This document shows positions 1-7,934 of a DNA stretch of 64,000 nt, piece after piece. A program made the position numbers and the translations under genes. Under the pieces are notes generated by a model. That model worked only from the letters and a program-made list of their open reading frames with translations, searched no databases and was not told where the DNA came from. The DNA lies in assembly GCA_963832715.1 (NCBI GenBank), contig CAWHVB010000008.1, forward strand, positions 1-64,000, given 5' to 3'. The stretch comes from DATFVA01 sp963832715 (GTDB lineage: Bacteria; Bacteroidota; Ignavibacteria; Ignavibacteriales; Ignavibacteriaceae). Within the stretch, counting starts at the first letter, position 1. Every line of letters starts with the position of its first letter.

Positions 1-130
1 TTAAGATTAATGTGGTTTTGGAAGACCTGGTTTGTTGATTTTATAATATCCCGAATTTAAGTTTAAACATAGAAATTCAGTGGGAGATCTGCTTTTTTTA
101 CTCCCGTCCAAAATATGAGAAGAGTAGTTT

Positions 131-703
131 ATGAAAACAGGGACATATCAATTATTATTCTTAAGTCTGGCCGGCTGGCTGGCAAGTATTTTAATAGGGA
201 TCATTTTCTTCGGTACCACTATTTTTTCTCCTCACAGTTCAAATTTTATGTTTGTTTCTGCGGGACTTTACGGCTCCGTTTTTTTCGGACTTTTGGAATA
301 CAACAGCCGGAAGGAACAGATCTTCGGAATGATAATTATCCTGTTCCTTAACCTCGTGATTTTTCAGGGCCGATCAATAAACATATATATTGTGATCAGA
401 GATGTTGTATGGCTCGCTGGATTATTCCTGTCAGTTAAACTTTATTTTCTTTTCATCAAAAAATATACAGGCGTCAGGTATTACCTGAGAAGCTTTGCGT
501 TAGCTTTTATTTTCGGAATATTAAGTGCAGCCAGCGGATCAATTCTGTTTGTAACTAATTTAGGAAAATTTCCCAGCCTGGGTTTCTTATACACTATGGC
601 AAGATATGGAATACTCATAGGCATCGGGATCGGGCTTGGAATAGATTTATTCCTGAAAAATAAAGAGAGGCTTATTAGTCTGTTGAAAATCAAGACTGTT
701 TAA
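131..703 (+). CDS. Hypothetical multi-pass membrane protein
   Basis: I do not recognise a family. The 190-residue product is strongly hydrophobic, with about six membrane segments (near residues 7-28, 40-53, 66-82, 87-110, 121-143 and 155-174) joined by short basic loops, and it ends in a Lys-rich tail. The ATG at 131 follows a purine-rich GAGAAGAG stretch. The gene ends one base before the TTG start of the thioredoxin-like gene, so the two are probably cotranscribed. It is most likely an inner-membrane protein of unknown role; nothing in it indicates a transporter or enzyme family. Confidence 0.7.
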   Translation: MKTGTYQLLFLSLAGWLASILIGIIFFGTTIFSPHSSNFMFVSAGLYGSVFFGLLEYNSRKEQIFGMIIILFLNLVIFQGRSINIYIVIRDVVWLAGLFLSVKLYFLFIKKYTGVRYYLRSFALAFIFGILSAASGSILFVTNLGKFPSLGFLYTMARYGILIGIGIGLGIDLFLKNKERLISLLKIKTV

Positions 704-704
704 C

Positions 705-1925
705 TTGAAAAAAATCAAATATCTAACGCTTTGCCTGGTTATCTTCAGTGTTTCAATTATAAACGCACAAACATCTTCCAATGAAATTCTCCCTGAAGAT
801 ATTCTTATTGTGAAGCATCCATCTGCTTATGCCTTAAATGAAATCAGGCAAATTCAATCATTCGATTCTGTCTTTAATCTATCAGCCAGTCAGTATTATG
901 GAGAGAACGGAAACTTCGAAGGTTTTAATTATGATTTTACAGGTTATTTAAACTTTCTGAAAAAATTGATCTTAAGCGATGATGAACCGGTTGTAAGGCA
1001 ATATGCTGCTCTCCAGATACCTGTCATATATCTTGAAGGGTGTAAGTTTGAAGAAAGTGATTCAACATTGAAGAATGTCTGCCTGCAGCTGCTTAAACCT
1101 GATGATATTATCTGGGAAATAAATATCGATAATTCTATACTCTTCTGGGAAAATTGTTATACGAATTCCGCCCTTAAAAATTATCTGGCTGCTAAGTCCT
1201 TAACTTATTCGGAACTGGATGAAGAAGGTCTTAAAGTCTATAAGGATTTAATGGTTGAAAAATCACTTGAGTATGCAAAGACGCTTTACGAAAAAAACCC
1301 TGTTAGAATTGTTAGAGCAAACGCTCTAAGGAATATTCTGGACCTGTTATATTTATTTCACCGGGACAAAGAAGGAGAGATTTATTATAATATTTTGAAA
1401 AATGATTTTTCTGATATACAATCGGAAACTATAACCAGGGCACTTATTGAATATAATCCTGACACCAGAACAAAGGTTGGGAAATCAGTTCCCGAATTTA
1501 AGTTCCGGTTAATTAACTCAGAAGACTCAATTTCATCTGAATCATTAAAAGGCAGATATTATTTACTCAGCTTCTGGGCAACCTGGTGTGCTCCCTGTGT
1601 AAGCGAATTACCCGAATTAAACAGGATTTACGAAAAACTTAAGAGCTCAAATTTTACCATCGTTAGTATATCGCTTGATGATACTGTGACAACCCTCGAG
1701 AAATTCCGGGATGAGAAAGGTACAATGCCCTGGTATAATACTATTCTTCAAAACGGCTTTAATAATGACCTCGCAAAATATTTCGGAGTCACTTACATCC
1801 CGCAATTATTTCTGATTGGTCCCGGAGGCTCAATACTTGCAAATAGTCTTAGTCTTCGGGGTAAGAACCTCGAAGAAGAAATCATCACCCTCGTCAAAAC
1901 AGGAAAGAGTCCGTCTCCTCAGTAA
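705..1925 (+). CDS. TlpA/ResA-like thioredoxin-fold protein, exported
   Basis: Exported thiol-disulfide oxidoreductase of the TlpA/ResA/AhpC-TSA type. Residues 1-22 form a signal peptide (Lys-rich start, hydrophobic core, ending NAQ). A long helical N-terminal region of about 230 residues, typical of Bacteroidetes TlpA-like proteins, precedes a thioredoxin domain at about 257-400. The redox motif is WCAPC, with Cys295 and Cys298, followed by the expected cis-Pro region (YIPQLFLI). Translation appears to start at TTG 705, one base after the upstream membrane-protein gene. The likely role is reduction of disulfides in periplasmic or outer-membrane proteins or in cytochrome maturation; the substrate cannot be told from sequence. 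Confidence 0.85.
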   Translation: MKKIKYLTLCLVIFSVSIINAQTSSNEILPEDILIVKHPSAYALNEIRQIQSFDSVFNLSASQYYGENGNFEGFNYDFTGYLNFLKKLILSDDEPVVRQYAALQIPVIYLEGCKFEESDSTLKNVCLQLLKPDDIIWEINIDNSILFWENCYTNSALKNYLAAKSLTYSELDEEGLKVYKDLMVEKSLEYAKTLYEKNPVRIVRANALRNILDLLYLFHRDKEGEIYYNILKNDFSDIQSETITRALIEYNPDTRTKVGKSVPEFKFRLINSEDSISSESLKGRYYLLSFWATWCAPCVSELPELNRIYEKLKSSNFTIVSISLDDTVTTLEKFRDEKGTMPWYNTILQNGFNNDLAKYFGVTYIPQLFLIGPGGSILANSLSLRGKNLEEEIITLVKTGKSPSPQ

Positions 1926-2032
1926 CCTGTTTAATTCTGCTTAATACCATATCATATTAATTACTTGAATCTATTCCACTCCTTTTCTATTATTCCTTTC
2001 AGGCTTTGGTAAATGATATAAGGATTAATGAA

Positions 2033-2440
2033 ATGGAAATTACATCTTTCAGTTTCCGGTACATCGTTAATAATGTACCTGAAGCTATTAAGTTCTATGC
2101 AGGTCCCCTGGGTTTTAAAGTTGAAATGAATCCGAATGAACACTTTGCAATTCTTTCGAAGCAAGGACTAAGATTAATGCTCAGCACGCCTTCGGGTCCC
2201 GGCGGCGGATCCCGGCCCTCACTCGATAACAGATTACCCGAACCGGGAGGCTGGAACCGGCTGCAGCTGCAGGTTGAGGACATTGATAAGACTATAGATG
2301 AACTTCAGAAATCAAACATCCATTTTCGCACTCAGCTTGTGAAGGGTATCGGCGCAAAGCAGGTAATTATCGAAGATCCTTCGGGCAATCCTGTCGAAGT
2401 AGATGAATTAATACAACAAAGTAAACAGGAGTATAAGTGA
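2033..2440 (+). CDS. VOC-family (glyoxalase/bleomycin-resistance fold) protein
   Basis: Small vicinal-oxygen-chelate protein of about 135 residues with the usual paired beta-alpha-beta-beta-beta layout: an N-terminal half with VNNVPEAIKFY and a C-terminal half with VEDIDKTIDEL and IEDPSGNPVEV. Such proteins are metal-dependent lyases, isomerases, dioxygenases or drug-binding proteins; the substrate is not predictable here. I chose ATG 2033 because AAGGA lies about eight bases upstream; a TTG at 2006 would add nine residues without a ribosome site. The stop overlaps the GTG start of the DUF3224 gene, so the two are translationally coupled. Confidence 0.85.
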   Translation: MEITSFSFRYIVNNVPEAIKFYAGPLGFKVEMNPNEHFAILSKQGLRLMLSTPSGPGGGSRPSLDNRLPEPGGWNRLQLQVEDIDKTIDELQKSNIHFRTQLVKGIGAKQVIIEDPSGNPVEVDELIQQSKQEYK

Positions 2441-2832
2441 AGGTATCGGGTAGTTTCGAAGTTGCTCTTAAGCCCCTTGAACCATATGCCGCCGGGGCAG
2501 ACGGCGTAAACCTCGGCAGAATGTCGATAGATAAAACCTTCAGCGGAGAACTTTCAGCGACGAGTAAAGGTGAGATGCTGAGTGCATCATCACCCGTTCA
2601 GGGATCGGCTGGCTACGTTGCGGTTGAACAGGTAACCGGAAGTTTATCAGGCCGGCAGGGAAGTTTCGTACTGCAGCATTATGGCCGTATGGACAAGGGT
2701 AAAAGTTTTCTTCTGCTTGAGATTGTACCGGGTTCAGGCACCGGAGAACTAAAAGGGATTGAGGGAAAAATGAATATCAGGATAGAAAATAAGCAGCACT
2801 TCTACGATTTTGAGTATGAAATTACTGAATAA
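2437..2832 (+). CDS. DUF3224 domain-containing protein
   Basis: The 131-residue product matches the DUF3224 family (allene-oxide-cyclase-like beta-barrel): it opens with a beta-strand containing SGSFEV and has the conserved sequence QHYGRMDKG followed by LEIVPGSGTGELKGIEG. The family has no established biochemical role; members are small cytoplasmic proteins often found beside VOC or deaminase-like genes. The GTG start overlaps the stop codon of the VOC gene by four bases, and the TMEM175-like gene follows after 16 bases, so a three-gene cassette is likely. The family assignment rests on recognising the pattern, not on a search. Confidence 0.8.
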   Translation: MKVSGSFEVALKPLEPYAAGADGVNLGRMSIDKTFSGELSATSKGEMLSASSPVQGSAGYVAVEQVTGSLSGRQGSFVLQHYGRMDKGKSFLLLEIVPGSGTGELKGIEGKMNIRIENKQHFYDFEYEITE

Positions 2833-2848
2833 GTAAAAGGAAAATCAA

Positions 2849-3433
2849 ATGAGCAAAAACAGGCTGGAAGCATTCAGCGATGGCGTTCTTGCAATCATTA
2901 TTACTATAATGGTGCTTGAAATGAAAGTCCCCCGGGGTTCGGATTTTACTTCATTGGAGCCGGTTCTCCCGGTTTTTTTGAGCTACGTTTTAAGTTTTAT
3001 TTATCTCGGGATTTACTGGAATAACCATCATCATATGCTTCATACAGTCACACACGTGAGCGGGGGGATATTATGGGCTAACCTGCATTTATTATTCTGG
3101 CTCTCACTCTTTCCATTTGTAACTGCCTGGATGGGAGAGAATCATCTGTCAGTTGCAACATCAGCACTCTACGGAAGTGTTTTGTTTTTTGCGGCAATTG
3201 CTTATTTCATCCTGCAGAATATTATTATCAGGAGTCAGGGTAAAGAATCTCTGCTTGCAAAAGCTGTCGGCGGAGATATTAAGGGAAAATCATCACCCCT
3301 TCTGTACCTCGCAGGTATCGGGGTGTCTTTCGGATCTCCTGTCCTTGCTGAGTTCATCTATGTGCTGGTAGCCCTGATGTGGCTGATACCGGATAAAAGA
3401 ATTGAAAGGGTGGTGGGCGCAGAAAAAACTTAA
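2849..3433 (+). CDS. TMEM175 (DUF1211) family potassium-channel-like protein
   Basis: Integral membrane protein of 194 residues carrying the family signature RLEAFSDGVLAI at residues 5-16, where the FSD motif in the first helix lines the pore of bacterial TMEM175 channels. About six hydrophobic segments fit the single-repeat bacterial form, which assembles as a tetramer and conducts potassium. A histidine run (NHHHH) lies in the second-third helix region, as in relatives. It is preceded by an AAAGGAAA ribosome site and lies 16 bases behind the DUF3224 gene. Channel function is inferred from the family; selectivity cannot be read from sequence. Confidence 0.85.
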   Translation: MSKNRLEAFSDGVLAIIITIMVLEMKVPRGSDFTSLEPVLPVFLSYVLSFIYLGIYWNNHHHMLHTVTHVSGGILWANLHLLFWLSLFPFVTAWMGENHLSVATSALYGSVLFFAAIAYFILQNIIIRSQGKESLLAKAVGGDIKGKSSPLLYLAGIGVSFGSPVLAEFIYVLVALMWLIPDKRIERVVGAEKT

Positions 3434-3487
3434 GAGGAAATTTATTATCTTCAAAAATAATTTTTTAGGAATCAAAGGAACCAAAAA

Positions 3488-4030
3488 TTGAAACGATTAA
3501 TTAACATTTCTTCCGCTGAAGATATTTTCCCTCAATACAGGGACACGCCGATAGGCTTGCTGATCGAATACCACAACCTGGAACGCCCGGCGGATACTTA
3601 TAATAAGGCTCAGCTTCTTGTAGGAATGTGTATGGATAACAGGAAGCATCTGAACATACCGGATAACTTTGCTTATATAATCCGTGCCGGCGGCGCTAAC
3701 CTGAGATACAGCGAGTTCAAAGTTTCCTATGCGATCGCTGTAGGGGATGTAAGGTATATAGCGCTTATCGGTCATAATAATTGCGGGATGGTAAATCTTA
3801 TTTCGAGGAAAGATATTTTTATAAACGGACTGGTGGAAAAGGCCGGCTGGAACAGGGAGTGGGCCGAAGAGCATTTTATGCATTTTGCCCCGATGTTTGA
3901 AATAGGGAATGAAATAGATTTTGTGATCAGTGAAGCTAAACGTCTGCGGCTGAGATATCCTAAAATTACTGTTGCTCCCATGCTTTACAAAGTAGAGGAT
4001 AACAGGCTTTACCTGATAAATGAAGATTAA
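3488..4030 (+). CDS. Divergent beta-carbonic-anhydrase-like protein
   Basis: The 180-residue protein keeps the beta-carbonic anhydrase zinc-site layout: Cys48-x-Asp50-x-Arg52 in GMCMDNR, then IIRAGGANLR (normally VxRNAG), and His96-x-x-Cys99 in LIGHNNCGM. The candidate zinc ligands are Cys48, His96 and Cys99, with the Asp-Arg dyad retained. Reversible CO2 hydration in the cytoplasm is therefore plausible. The N-terminal arm differs from classical enzymes and the protein is shorter than the usual 200-220 residues, so it may be a specialised homologue. The start is TTG 3488 behind AAAGGAA. It lies 11 bases ahead of an ArsC-like gene. Confidence 0.75.
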   Translation: MKRLINISSAEDIFPQYRDTPIGLLIEYHNLERPADTYNKAQLLVGMCMDNRKHLNIPDNFAYIIRAGGANLRYSEFKVSYAIAVGDVRYIALIGHNNCGMVNLISRKDIFINGLVEKAGWNREWAEEHFMHFAPMFEIGNEIDFVISEAKRLRLRYPKITVAPMLYKVEDNRLYLINED

Positions 4031-4041
4031 ATAATTTCATT

Positions 4042-4377
4042 ATGAACATTCAGATAATAGGTACTAAAAAAAGCAGGGAAACCCAAAAAGCAGAACGATT
4101 CTTCAGTGAAAGAAGGATTTCCTTTCACTTCAGGGACCTGAATGAAAAAGGTTTATCACGGGGTGAACTTGAAAACATTACAAGGAAAATCAGTGCCGAT
4201 GAACTAATCGACAGAGAAAGTAAAAGATATAAAGAACGGGGACTCGGCTATATGGTTTTTAATGTAGAAGAGGAACTGCTGAACGATCCGTTGATTCTTA
4301 AAACTCCTATTGTAAGGAACGGCAGCCTGGTTACCGTGGGTTATACTCCTGAAATATGGTTAGAATGGATAAAATAA
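4042..4377 (+). CDS. ArsC/Spx-family protein lacking the catalytic cysteine
   Basis: Thioredoxin-fold protein of 111 residues resembling the ArsC/Spx/YffB family: an N-terminal strand and loop IIGTKKSRETQKAERFF, then RDLNEKGLSRGEL (family DxxxxxLsxxEL), and a C-terminal TPIVRNG with the cis-Pro region. At the position where relatives have the reactive Cys (GIKNC in YffB-like proteins) this protein has Ser11, and it contains no cysteine at all. Arsenate reductase chemistry is therefore unlikely; a regulatory or binding role is more plausible. It follows the carbonic-anhydrase-like gene closely and is probably cotranscribed with it. Confidence 0.8.
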   Translation: MNIQIIGTKKSRETQKAERFFSERRISFHFRDLNEKGLSRGELENITRKISADELIDRESKRYKERGLGYMVFNVEEELLNDPLILKTPIVRNGSLVTVGYTPEIWLEWIK

Positions 4378-4384
4378 AATTTTG

Positions 4385-4606
4385 TTAAAGCTGGAGTGTA
4401 CCTGAAGATAAATTACCCTTTGGATGCACTAAACTCTGCGGATTTTTATTATTGGATACCCCGAGGCATCTCTGGCAGCTTGTACAAAAAAATACATACC
4501 TGGTTACTTTAGGCACCTCAAGCTTGCAGATCCATACCTTAGAAATAGTTTTACCGCAGTTATGGCAGGTCAGTTCTGATATTTCTTCTACTAATTCCTT
4601 AGTCAT
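4385..4606 (-). CDS. Small zinc-ribbon-like protein
   Basis: A 73-residue reverse-strand product with paired cysteine knuckles: CHNCGK (Cys14, Cys17) and, after about 24 residues, CTSCQRC (Cys41, Cys44, Cys47), a spacing typical of a zinc ribbon. The residues between form KVWICKLEV and TRYVFFC beta-strand-like segments. No specific family is recognised; candidates are nucleic-acid-binding or regulatory ribbons. It is convergent with the ArsC-like gene (stops eight bases apart), and its upstream region is the 290-nt gap before the SLC13 gene. The antisense frame lacks any recognisable domain, so I prefer this strand. Confidence 0.55.
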   Translation of the reverse strand: MTKELVEEISELTCHNCGKTISKVWICKLEVPKVTRYVFFCTSCQRCLGVSNNKNPQSLVHPKGNLSSGTLQL

Positions 4607-4896
4607 TTCATTCTCTGATTACTCATTAGACCTGTCAAATAAAAAAAAGTTGGGGAAAATAATTTATCCGGATTTCATATATAAAATACCAAAAATTAAT
4701 TGATTTACTTATACCAATCAGAGGGCGTCTTTGTCTATTGTGAAAACAATCATTTCTGACTATTTTCTTTTCGTCAGATTCTGCCAGTTAATAAAAGATT
4801 TAATTTTCCTTTCTATCCCCCGGTATCCAGGGCCATAATTCAGGTCAACAATCATTAATTATTGGGGATTTATTTTATAACACAAAAGTAGTTTTT
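4607..4896. other. Intergenic region between divergent genes
   Basis: A 290-nt A+T-rich stretch separating the reverse-strand zinc-ribbon gene from the SLC13 transporter. It must hold the 5' regions of both genes, but I see no clear TAnnTTTG promoter, no strong hairpin and no open frame worth calling. Confidence 0.5.
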
Positions 4897-6675
4897 ATGT
4901 CTGCAGATATAATAGTCGTTTTTATAATTCTGATTGGAGCTGTCGCTTTATTCACCCGGGATAAGATTCCGGTTGATCTTACCGCGATGATCATAATGGC
5001 GTCTCTTCTTCTTACGGGCATTATTATTCCAGAAGAAGGAATTTCAGGATTCAGCAATACTGCCACGGTTACGGTAGCGGCGATGTTTATACTAAGTGCG
5101 GGATTATTCAATACCGGGGCACTGAATTTTGTGGGTGAATTCCTTACCAAAATGACTAAGCAGAATTATCTGAAGGGATTATTATCTATGCTGATAATAG
5201 TCGGGATAATTTCCGCTTTTATTAACGTTACCGCAGTAGTGGCTATATTTATGCCTGTAGTTATCAAAATGGCGAATAGAACAGGTATTAGTCCTTCGAA
5301 ATTCCTTATTCCGCTTTCATTCGGTGCATTATTCGGCGGTGTGAATACTTTGATAGGCACCTCAACCAATATCCTGGTAAGTTCGATTGCTTTTCAGCAT
5401 GGTTTAAAACCCTTTGGAATGTTTGAGATGACCCCGTTCGGATTCATTATCCTTTCAACCGGAATTATCTACTTTATGCTTACGGCTAAAAAACTACTGC
5501 CTGACAGAAAAGAGACGGGGGATCTCTCGCAGGAGTTCCACCTGGAAGACTATATAACAGAATTTATAGTACTGCCTGAATCCAAATCGGTTCATAAGGA
5601 AATAAGGAATTCACCACTGATCAAGGATCTCGATCTGGATATAATTGAGATTCACCGGGGAGATAAAAATAAATTTCTTCCATCTCCTCATACTATTATA
5701 ATGCCGAATGATGTGCTTCGCGTCAGGTGCAATATTGAAAAACTAAAGGAACTGCAGACCCGCGAAGGAATAGCACTCAAATCTGAGGTAAGCTTCAAGG
5801 ACCTGGATCTGAATCTCGATTCTTCAAGACTCGTCCAGGCGGTAGTAACATCCGGCAGCAGACTTAGGGGAAGAACGATAAAAAATATCAATTTCAGGGA
5901 AACCTACGGTGCAACTGTCCTTGGAATCCGGCACAGAGGCAGACTAATGCGCGAAAATATAGGAAATACGATCATCATACCCGGCGATGTTCTCCTGATC
6001 GAGGTCAAAAAAGACTGGCTTCCCCAGCTTAGAAGGAATGATGCATTTGTCATTGTTTCAGAGGTTAATACTTTCAAAGAGAGGAAAGAAAAAATCATCC
6101 CTGCGGTTGTTATTCTGGCCGGGGTTGTAATTTCAGCGGGACTTGGAATATTTCCAATCGTAACGGGTGCTGTAATAGGTAGTGTTCTTTATATAGTTCT
6201 GGGTATTTTAACCCTGGAGCAGGCATACAGGGCTATTGAATGGCGGGTGATCTTCCTGCTTGCAGGTGTATTAACCCTTGGTATTGCAATGGAAAAATCG
6301 GGGGCTGCGGGAATAATGGCATCTTCACTGGTCAGCCTTCTCGGCGGTCTTGGTCCTACAGCACTGGTTTCCGCTTTCTTTCTTTTAACCCTTGTTTTCA
6401 CTAATTTTATATCGAATAATGCTACAGCAGCTTTAATTGTCCCGATTGCAATTATTACTGCTGATTCACTTGGAGTAGATTCCAGGCCTTTTCTTATGGC
6501 TGTTACGTTTGCAGCATCTTTGAGTTTCGCCACCCCGGTAGGTTACCAGACAAATACTATGATTTTCGGACCGGGGAATTATAAATTTACAGATTTTGTT
6601 AAAATAGGCGTGCCCCTTGATATTATAATCTGGCTGCTCGCAAGTTTATTGATACCTGTTTTGTTTCCGTTTTAG
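4897..6675 (+). CDS. SLC13/DASS-type anion transporter with two TrkA-C domains
   Basis: A 592-residue inner-membrane permease of the divalent anion:sodium symporter superfamily. Membrane helices form two halves (about residues 1-200 and 400-592) separated by two cytosolic TrkA-C/RCK-C ligand-binding domains at about 210-290 and 300-385. Repeat motifs carrying the substrate and sodium sites are visible: GGVNTLIGTSTNI in the first half and SNNATAALIVPIA with TPVGYQTNTM in the second. Transporters of this layout move sulfate, dicarboxylates or similar anions; the substrate here is unknown. A mechanosensitive channel gene follows after ten bases, suggesting an ion and osmotic homeostasis operon. 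Confidence 0.9.
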   Translation: MSADIIVVFIILIGAVALFTRDKIPVDLTAMIIMASLLLTGIIIPEEGISGFSNTATVTVAAMFILSAGLFNTGALNFVGEFLTKMTKQNYLKGLLSMLIIVGIISAFINVTAVVAIFMPVVIKMANRTGISPSKFLIPLSFGALFGGVNTLIGTSTNILVSSIAFQHGLKPFGMFEMTPFGFIILSTGIIYFMLTAKKLLPDRKETGDLSQEFHLEDYITEFIVLPESKSVHKEIRNSPLIKDLDLDIIEIHRGDKNKFLPSPHTIIMPNDVLRVRCNIEKLKELQTREGIALKSEVSFKDLDLNLDSSRLVQAVVTSGSRLRGRTIKNINFRETYGATVLGIRHRGRLMRENIGNTIIIPGDVLLIEVKKDWLPQLRRNDAFVIVSEVNTFKERKEKIIPAVVILAGVVISAGLGIFPIVTGAVIGSVLYIVLGILTLEQAYRAIEWRVIFLLAGVLTLGIAMEKSGAAGIMASSLVSLLGGLGPTALVSAFFLLTLVFTNFISNNATAALIVPIAIITADSLGVDSRPFLMAVTFAASLSFATPVGYQTNTMIFGPGNYKFTDFVKIGVPLDIIIWLLASLLIPVLFPF

Positions 6676-6685
6676 ATATAGAGCT

Positions 6686-7555
6686 ATGAAAGAATTTATA
6701 AATAATATAAAAGAATTTCTCAGTTTACCGATCACTTCGATCGGTACTACCGAACTGACTCTATGGTCGGTTGTTTATTTTCTCCTGCTGATTTTCCTTC
6801 TTTTCTACCTAACGGCGAAAATAAGAAAATGGGTTGTTTATAAGCTTCTCGCTAAAAGTAAGATCGATCTTGGGGTGAGGATTGCAGTAGGCACAATACT
6901 GCGGTATATCGTGCTGGTAATCGGGTTTATTATTGTTCTCCAGACTATAGGACTCGACCTGAGCGCCATTACTGTTCTTGCAGGCGCACTCGGCGTAGGT
7001 ATAGGCTTTGGTCTTCAGAACATTACAAATAACTTTGTAAGCGGTATTATAATTCTTTTTGAAAGACCGATTAAAGTAGGTGATAGGATTGAAGTAGGGA
7101 ATGTGAGCGGGGATGTAATCAGTATTTCTATGAGATCTACAACAATAGTAACCAATGATAACATCTCAATCATAGTTCCCAATTCTGATTTTATTTCATC
7201 TAAAGTAATAAACTGGAGTCACACCGACCGGAATATCCGTTTTAATATTCCTGTAGGAGTTTCATATAACGAAGATCCTGAAGTGATCAGGAAAATTCTG
7301 CTTGAAGTAGCTGACGAGAATGACGGAATCCTGAAGCAGCCTAAACCGGATGTGCTTTTCCAGGAATATGCCGATAGTGCGCTGGTTTTTGACCTGAGAG
7401 TATGGACCCGGGAATATATCAACAGACCAGACGTGCTTAAAAGTCAGATTTATTATGCTGCTTTTAGAAAATTTAAAGAACATAATATCGAGATACCTTT
7501 CCCCCAAAGGGATCTTCATATAAAAAATGAAGAATTAAAAATTAAAACCTCCTGA
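6686..7555 (+). CDS. MscS-family mechanosensitive ion channel
   Basis: The 289-residue protein has three N-terminal membrane segments (about residues 25-45, 65-88 and 93-120). The third is the Gly/Ala-rich pore helix ending in the signature GVGIGFGLQNITNNFVSGIIIL. The MscS beta-domain follows (FERPIKVGDRIEVG, with IVPNSDFISSKVINWS), then an alpha-beta C-terminal domain. The channel would open under membrane tension and release solutes during hypo-osmotic shock. It lies between the SLC13 permease and the LapA gene with spacings of about ten bases, so all three are likely cotranscribed. Confidence 0.93.
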   Translation: MKEFINNIKEFLSLPITSIGTTELTLWSVVYFLLLIFLLFYLTAKIRKWVVYKLLAKSKIDLGVRIAVGTILRYIVLVIGFIIVLQTIGLDLSAITVLAGALGVGIGFGLQNITNNFVSGIIILFERPIKVGDRIEVGNVSGDVISISMRSTTIVTNDNISIIVPNSDFISSKVINWSHTDRNIRFNIPVGVSYNEDPEVIRKILLEVADENDGILKQPKPDVLFQEYADSALVFDLRVWTREYINRPDVLKSQIYYAAFRKFKEHNIEIPFPQRDLHIKNEELKIKTS

Positions 7556-7567
7556 GAAAGGCCGTAA

Positions 7568-7825
7568 ATGAAAGCTAAAATCATTATCATTATGCTTCTT
7601 ATAATTCTCTTTACCATTTTTGTCTCTCAGAATACTGAAGTGGTAACTGTTAAAGCGTATTTCTGGCAGTTCCAGATGTCCATTATTGTCTTAATTTCGC
7701 TGATTGGATTGCTCGGGGTGATATTCGGATTTATAATTGCAAAGCTTTTTGACCGCCCTGAACCTCATAAGCCGGAACCTCACATACCTGAAAAGACTGG
7801 GATCGATAGAAATGTCTCCTCATAA
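7568..7825 (+). CDS. LapA-domain (DUF1049) membrane protein
   Basis: An 85-residue protein with two membrane helices (about residues 3-20 and 38-62) and the intervening QNTEVVTVKAYFWQ segment typical of LapA/DUF1049 proteins, followed by a short Pro/His-rich cytoplasmic tail (PEPHKPEPHIPE). In E. coli the family member LapA works with LapB in regulating lipopolysaccharide synthesis. LapB is not present here, so the function is only suggested. It starts 12 bases after the mscS stop and is the last gene before the rimP promoter region. Confidence 0.8.
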   Translation: MKAKIIIIMLLIILFTIFVSQNTEVVTVKAYFWQFQMSIIVLISLIGLLGVIFGFIIAKLFDRPEPHKPEPHIPEKTGIDRNVSS

Positions 7826-7864
7826 CCGGGATGGCAATATTCAGGTATGATAAATTATATTTCC

Positions 7865-7895
7865 TTGCTTATTGGCTAAATTGATTGTAAATTTG
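7865..7895 (+). promoter_or_regulatory. Bacteroidetes-type promoter for the rimP operon
   Basis: A TTG at 7865-7867 is followed after 20 nt by TAAATTTG at 7888-7895, a perfect match to the Bacteroidetes -7 element TAnnTTTG with near-normal -33 spacing. Transcription would begin near 7900 and give a short leader to rimP. This is a pattern match only. Confidence 0.5.
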
Positions 7896-7905
7896 TCTAA
7901 TTGAC

Positions 7906-7929
7906 TCGCCCTTTTAAGGGCGATTTTTA
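7906..7929 (+). terminator. Terminator-like hairpin upstream of rimP
   Basis: TCGCCCT at 7906-7912 pairs perfectly with AGGGCGA at 7917-7923 across the loop TTTA, followed by TTTTT. It could end transcripts arriving from the lapA side. Because it lies downstream of the predicted promoter it could also act as a leader hairpin or attenuator. Confidence 0.6.
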
Positions 7930-7934
7930 TTTCT

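Noticed and set aside
4452..4703. 83-codon + frame opposite the zinc-ribbon gene
   Set aside because: It has no domain; the reverse strand encodes regularly spaced Cys pairs, which chance would rarely give.
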